Assembly (NCBI RefSeq): GCF_024979235.1 | Contig: NZ_JANLCM010000002.1 | Span: 620,001 to 684,000, forward strand | Source of the DNA: Herbiconiux aconitum | Lineage (GTDB): Bacteria; Actinomycetota; Actinomycetes; Actinomycetales; Microbacteriaceae | DNA length: 64,000 nucleotides | Reading direction: 5' to 3' | In this document: piece after piece, positions 59,980-64,000 of the stretch | How positions within the stretch are numbered: the stretch's first letter is position 1 | Layout: each line of letters begins with the position of its first letter | Translations under genes and position numbers: made by a program | The notes under the pieces: model-generated | Databases searched by the model: none | Told to the model about the DNA's origin: nothing | Seen by the model: the letters and a program-made list of their open reading frames with translations, nothing else

Positions 59980-60993
59980 CTATCCGGAGGGGGCGTCGCG
60001 GTACCGCGCGAGAGCCGCTTCCGCCCATCCCACCACGGCAGCGCGGGCCTCCGGCGGGTCGACGATCGTCACGGCCGACGACATCGCCGTGACCAGGCGC
60101 TTCAGGCTGTGGATGTGGGCGACGCGGATGCGGGCGCGCACCCGTCCGGAGGCGTCGGCCGCGGCATCCGGTGCCCGCGTCTCGACACTCGAGACGAACT
60201 CGCCGAGCAGGGAGAGCGCCGAAGGATCGAGTTCGATGGTGACGATGAGGTCGTCGGCCGCCCCCTGGAACAGGCTGTCGCCGAGGCGTACGTCGTCGTG
60301 CGGGTCGGAGACCGGTTCGTCGGTGACTCGGATGCCCGTCATCCGGTCGAGACGGAAGGTGCGCACGGCCTCGCGCAGGTGGTCCCAGGCGCGGAGGTAC
60401 CAGTCCTCGTTGTCGGAGTCGATGCGCAGCGGGTCGACCCTCCGCCGCTCCCGCGAACCGCGGGAGGTGAGGTAGTCGAACTCGATCTGCACCCGGCGGC
60501 CGAGAGCATCCCGCACCTCGGCGAGGGATCCGGCGGCGTCGGATGACGCGACCGCGACCTGGCTGGGGCTCTCGGAGGCGCCGCGCGCCAGCTTGTCCAT
60601 CAACGAGGAGTAGACACCGCTGTCGACGTTCTCGGGCAGCGACTGGAGGTACTGCAGCCCCGCGATCAGCGCGGCGGCCTCGCGGGCCGAGAATCGGGGT
60701 GAGTCGTCGAGCGCCACCATGTGGGTGATCACGATCTCGTCGCGCTCGTCGAAGTCGTCCCAGGAGATGTCGAAAAGGTCGCCGTGCTGGTACTGCATCG
60801 TGTCGCCCGGCACTCCCGAGACGGCGATGAGCGAGACCGCGTCGCGGATCTGCTTCTCCGAGACCTGGAAGTGCGTCGCGGCATCCGCCACCGACACCCG
60901 TCCGTTGTCGATCAGATAGGGAACGAGTGCGAGGAGGAAGGTCAGCTTGTCTTGTGCGTAGGCCAGGGGCTGGCCGGAACGAGGAGTGGCCAT
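59980..60993 (-). CDS. pafC: WYL-domain regulator PafC
   Basis: 337-aa transcription regulator with an N-terminal winged helix (VSVADAATHFQVSEKQIRDAVSLI) and a WYL domain (IEFDYLTSRG, DNEDWYLRAWDHL). With PafB it forms the RecA-independent DNA-damage activator of actinobacteria (established). It overlaps pafB by one base, so the two are co-translated. Confidence 0.92.
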   Translation of the reverse strand: MATPRSGQPLAYAQDKLTFLLALVPYLIDNGRVSVADAATHFQVSEKQIRDAVSLIAVSGVPGDTMQYQHGDLFDISWDDFDERDEIVITHMVALDDSPRFSAREAAALIAGLQYLQSLPENVDSGVYSSLMDKLARGASESPSQVAVASSDAAGSLAEVRDALGRRVQIEFDYLTSRGSRERRRVDPLRIDSDNEDWYLRAWDHLREAVRTFRLDRMTGIRVTDEPVSDPHDDVRLGDSLFQGAADDLIVTIELDPSALSLLGEFVSSVETRAPDAAADASGRVRARIRVAHIHSLKRLVTAMSSAVTIVDPPEARAAVVGWAEAALARYRDAPSG

Positions 60994-62012
60994 CAGTCGC
61001 CCGCCCCCGCGGGCACGGCATGAGCCCGCGCGGTGGCTTCGAGCCGCGAGACCACCGCGTCGACCAGCCGCGCCGGGCCGACCACGCGCACTTCGGGCCC
61101 GAAGCCCGCCAGTTCGTCGGCCAGCAGATTGACATCGGTGAAGTGCAGCAGCACGCGGCCCTGGTCGCCTGATTCGGCGCCACGACGGCGGGACAGCCGT
61201 ACCTCGGCGTCGGTGCCCGGTTCGACCTCGAGCTCGGCCACGTTCGCCTCCCAGATCTCGTCGAGCTCCTCGAGCGCCGAGGCGGCATAGTTGCCGGGCG
61301 GCACATCGACGCTCTGCCGGCCGAGCTTCACCGCGCCGGTGATGCGTGAGAGCAGGAAGGTACGCTGTTCGCCCGACCCTCGGTCGATCGCCTTGAGGTG
61401 CCAGCGGCCCTGGTGCTGCACGAGCGCGAGCGGGGTCACCGTGCGCTGGCGCGCACCGGGGTCGCCGGGTTTGAGGTAGGAGAACGACGCCGTGACGCGC
61501 CGGGAGAGCGCATCCGAGAGCGGGTCGAAAGCAGCGTCGCGCGTGCGGATGCGCGGCGCGTAGCCGAGCACCGGATCACTGGTGTCCACACCGATCGACC
61601 GCAGCTTCAACAGAGCGCGCTGCGACTCCCGGGACAGGGATCCCTCCCGCCAGGCCATCGCGGCGAGGTTCAACAAGGTCGTCTCGGCCGCCGAGAACGC
61701 GATGTCGGCCGGCAGCTCGTATGCCGTGCGGGGAATGCGATAGCGCGACGACTGATTGTTGCCCGGGTCTCCCGGTGACTCGATGGTCTCGAGCGGAACT
61801 CCGAGCTCGCGGATGTCGTCTTTGTCGCGTTCGAACTGGCGCTCGAGCGAGCCGTTGTCGCCGTAGGCGTCGTAACGCTGACGATAACCCTGCACCGTGG
61901 AGAGGATTTCGTTCTTCGTCAGCCCCGACTCGGTCGCGAGAAGCGCCAGTACCAGACTGAACAGCCTCTCCTCGACCGGGACAGGCGCGGGCGATTGCTT
62001 CTGCGGCGACAC
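60993..62012 (-). CDS. pafB: WYL-domain regulator PafB
   Basis: 339-aa partner of PafC. N-terminal HTH: EERLFSLVLALLATESGLTKNEILSTV; WYL domain: ASFSYLKPGD, VQHQGRWHLKAIDR. The GTG start follows TAGAAT by 6 nt, giving a strong leaderless-type signal. The pupylation ligase gene pafA, adjacent in mycobacteria, is not next to it here: an FKBP-like lipoprotein gene and trmI are. Confidence 0.92.
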   Translation of the reverse strand: MSPQKQSPAPVPVEERLFSLVLALLATESGLTKNEILSTVQGYRQRYDAYGDNGSLERQFERDKDDIRELGVPLETIESPGDPGNNQSSRYRIPRTAYELPADIAFSAAETTLLNLAAMAWREGSLSRESQRALLKLRSIGVDTSDPVLGYAPRIRTRDAAFDPLSDALSRRVTASFSYLKPGDPGARQRTVTPLALVQHQGRWHLKAIDRGSGEQRTFLLSRITGAVKLGRQSVDVPPGNYAASALEELDEIWEANVAELEVEPGTDAEVRLSRRRGAESGDQGRVLLHFTDVNLLADELAGFGPEVRVVGPARLVDAVVSRLEATARAHAVPAGAGD

Positions 62013-62018
62013 GCAAGA

Positions 62019-62024
62019 ATTCTA
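62019..62024 (-). promoter_or_regulatory. Leaderless-type -10 box of pafB
   Basis: TAGAAT on the minus strand, then 6 nt, then the GTG at 62012. Confidence 0.55.
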
Positions 62025-62062
62025 GTTCGTGCGCGGGGTGCCGCAGACTCTCCGCCGCCGCA

Positions 62063-62983
62063 TCAGTTCCCTGAAGCGGTCGGCAGGACGCCCAGGATGT
62101 CGACGACGTAGGCCGTGGCCGTGCCACCCGCCGCATCCGGAAGCACCACGAGCACCTCGGAGCCGACCGTCTGACCCACCAGGAACGGCGTGATGCCGGC
62201 CGGTGTGGTCGACGTCGAGCCCGCGGCCGGAGTCTCGGTCATCTCCCAGAGCAGCGGCGAACCGTCTTCCCAGGTCGATGACGCCACCTTGTCGGGCGTG
62301 GCGTAGGAGACGGCCAGCGACTGCACGATGATCGAGTCGCCCTCGGCGACCACCGGGCCGCCACCCTTCTTCAGCAGAGCCGACTTGGCCTCGGTGGGTG
62401 TGTCACCCGAGACGATCGTGATGCCGGGCCGCCCGGTCGAGTCGTGCACGACGCTGGGGAATCCGGCCTGCGCCGGCTGGTCGGCTCCGGTCGCGGTGCG
62501 CGGGAAAGTCGAGGTGATGTCGAACACCATCACCACCGAGCCGGTGGCGCCGCTGAAGATCGTGGTCGCCTGGTCGTTCGGGAGCACGATCGCGACGCGC
62601 TCTCCGGCGCTGGTGCAGAGCAGACCGTTGCGGAGGCCCTCGGGCAGCGAGTCGGCGAGCACCAGCGCAGTGGACTGCGGGGCGCCGGCGGCGGCTCCGG
62701 TCTCGCCGTCGTAGACGGAGTAGTCGACCACCACGGTGCTGCCGGGGCCGACCAGCTCGCCGGAGCCGGGGATGAGCACCGAGCGCTCCGCGTTCTGCGC
62801 GACCAGCGGGAACGGGAAGCTGGCCGCAGGGTCTGCGCCCAGCTTGCCGGTGGCCGTGATGGCCTCGCTCGAGTCACCGGGCGGCGTGGCCGTCGAACAG
62901 TCGGGAGCTGCGGGCGAGCCGCTGCACGCGGCGAGCGACAGCAGAAGCCCTGCCGACAGAATGAGCGCGAGAGACTTGCGCAC
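62063..62983 (-). CDS. FKBP-type peptidyl-prolyl isomerase-like lipoprotein
   Basis: 306-aa exported lipoprotein with lipobox SLAAC (Cys20). Two FKBP-like repeats are suggested by GPGSTVVVDYSVYDGETG, LPEGLRNGLLCTSAGERVAIVLP and, later, EGDSIIVQSLAVSY. Such proteins assist folding outside the membrane; the isomerase residues are only partly conserved. GTG start with GAGGATCC upstream. It lies between trmI and pafB in a minus-strand cluster. Confidence 0.83.
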   Translation of the reverse strand: MRKSLALILSAGLLLSLAACSGSPAAPDCSTATPPGDSSEAITATGKLGADPAASFPFPLVAQNAERSVLIPGSGELVGPGSTVVVDYSVYDGETGAAAGAPQSTALVLADSLPEGLRNGLLCTSAGERVAIVLPNDQATTIFSGATGSVVMVFDITSTFPRTATGADQPAQAGFPSVVHDSTGRPGITIVSGDTPTEAKSALLKKGGGPVVAEGDSIIVQSLAVSYATPDKVASSTWEDGSPLLWEMTETPAAGSTSTTPAGITPFLVGQTVGSEVLVVLPDAAGGTATAYVVDILGVLPTASGN

Positions 62984-63031
62984 GGATCCTCATTTCCTGC
63001 ATTCGACGAGCCGTCGGCCCGGTGAGCGAAA

Positions 63032-64000
63032 CTATCCTATTTCATCGTCGGGAAGCTGGATTCCGCCCGACTCCCGCTCTTCGCGGGCCTTTGCGGCATC
63101 GGCGGTGGCCGTAGCGGCCCGCACGCGCTTGCGGAGGCTCTTCGCGCTGATGCCGCGCTCCCCCAGTGCGCCCGGGGTCCAGGCCTCGACGTCGTCTTCG
63201 GAGAAGTCGCTCTTCGAGGCGCGACGCTTCAGTTCGGGCAGGATCGCTCCGGGCGCGAGCCGCCTCGCCGTCACGAGAAAGCCGGTGTGGCCGATCATCC
63301 GGTGGTCGGGCCGCACGGCGAGTCCTTCGACGTGCCAGCCGCGCACCATGGTCTCACTCGGGATCGGGTTGGTGAAGACATCCGATTCGCGGATGGCCTC
63401 GACCACCCGCGAGAGCTGGGTCACGGTCGCGACGTAGCAGAGCACCACGCCGCCGGGCTTGAGTGCAGCTGCGACGGCGTCGACGCATTCCCAGGGCGCG
63501 AGCATGTCGAGCACCACGCGGTCGACGGTGTGATCCGGATGCGTGGCCGGCAACGCTTCGACGAGGTCGCCGACGGTCACGGTCCACGACTCGGGGTCGC
63601 GCCCGAAGTAGGCGGCGACGTTGGCGCGTGCCACGTCGGCGAACTCGTCCCGCCGTTCGAAACTCGACAGATGGCCCTCAGGACCGATCGCCCGGAGCAG
63701 CCAGAGCGAGAGCGCGCCCGATCCGACGCCGGCTTCCACGACCGTGGCTCCCGGGAAGATGTCGGCCTGAGCGAGGATCTGCGCGGCATCCTTCGGGTAG
63801 ATGATGGCGGCGCCGCGAGGCATCGACATCACGAAGTCGGTCAGCAGCGGGCGGAGCGCCAGGTGCTCCACGCCGACGGAGTTCTTCACGACCGAGCCGT
63901 CGGGCAGGCCGATCAGGGCGTCGTGGTCGATGAAGCCGCGGTGCGTGTGGAAGACCTTGCCCGATTCGAGGGTGATGCTGTTGAGCTTGCCCTTGGGGCC
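63032..64000 (-). CDS. trmI: tRNA (adenine-58-N1)-methyltransferase TrmI, partial at right edge
   Basis: SAM-dependent tRNA m1A58 methyltransferase; the first codons lie beyond 64000. About 322 residues are present. The N-terminal beta-domain is open to the edge (VFHTHRGFIDHDALIGLPDG). The SAM motif is VVEAGVGSGALSLWLL, followed by DRVVLDMLAPWECVDA and GGVVLCYVATVTQ. The ATG at 63889 is internal, because the reading frame continues upstream with conserved sequence. The C-terminal basic tail is variable. Confidence 0.92.
   Translation of the reverse strand, partial: GPKGKLNSITLESGKVFHTHRGFIDHDALIGLPDGSVVKNSVGVEHLALRPLLTDFVMSMPRGAAIIYPKDAAQILAQADIFPGATVVEAGVGSGALSLWLLRAIGPEGHLSSFERRDEFADVARANVAAYFGRDPESWTVTVGDLVEALPATHPDHTVDRVVLDMLAPWECVDAVAAALKPGGVVLCYVATVTQLSRVVEAIRESDVFTNPIPSETMVRGWHVEGLAVRPDHRMIGHTGFLVTARRLAPGAILPELKRRASKSDFSEDDVEAWTPGALGERGISAKSLRKRVRAATATADAAKAREERESGGIQLPDDEIG

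Overview
The window is high-GC actinobacterial DNA, most likely from the family Microbacteriaceae. The pointers are RbpA, the trmI / FKBP / pafB / pafC / tatA / tatC / helY / lnt gene order, C-X5-R (mycothiol-linked type) arsenate reductases, a sortase-E-like LAATG cell-wall anchor, and many genes whose -10 box (TANNNT) lies only 5-8 nt before the start codon, as in leaderless transcripts. No tRNA, rRNA, CRISPR array, phage gene or intact insertion sequence was seen. Genus and species cannot be told from this sequence.

Layout. 1-4 kb is an arsenic detoxification cluster: two ArsC reductases, an ArsR-ArsC fusion, and a divergent aquaglyceroporin plus CoA-disulfide-reductase-like flavoenzyme, with a perfect operator between the divergent arms. 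4-17 kb is mostly metabolic: oligopeptidase B, a PiT phosphate transporter with a small partner, aldehyde dehydrogenase, aspartate ammonia-lyase, a secreted YVTN/cell-wall-binding protein, a class II amidotransferase, glutamate decarboxylase and an alpha/beta hydrolase. 17-21 kb holds an SDR/MFS pair and a TetR-controlled NmrA/NTF2 pair. 21.3-23.5 kb is a HelR-type RNA polymerase recycling ATPase preceded by what appears to be a rifamycin-associated element. 23.5-28.5 kb has an alcohol dehydrogenase, YbdK, MarR, an NmrA-like protein and a TrmB/LuxR-type regulator. 28.7-33.4 kb is one very large subtilase with a wall anchor, closed by a strong hairpin.

34.5-38.8 kb is an accessory and decaying block: esterase, frameshifted SDR, TetR, then an SDR and a TetR fused head-to-head with both 5' ends missing. 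Two 33-bp imperfect direct repeats (29/33) bracket it. 39.4-41.7 kb is a second arsenic locus (ArsN-like acetyltransferase, Cys-Cys ArsR, ArsO-like flavoprotein). 42-49 kb is rich in TetR regulators with visible operators, plus cupin, DUF4287, aldo/keto reductase, MBL, DUF302 and lipoprotein genes and a relic of an FtsX-type permease.

49.5-64 kb returns to conserved housekeeping genes: HdeD, SDR-NUDIX, NfeD-SPFH-GDPD, rbpA, lnt, helY, tatC, tatA, pafC, pafB, an FKBP-like lipoprotein and trmI, which runs off the right edge. The two arsenic loci (reduction, channel export, thiol handling, N-acetylation) and the HelR/RbpA pair (antibiotic and stress tolerance of RNA polymerase) are the most coherent functional themes.
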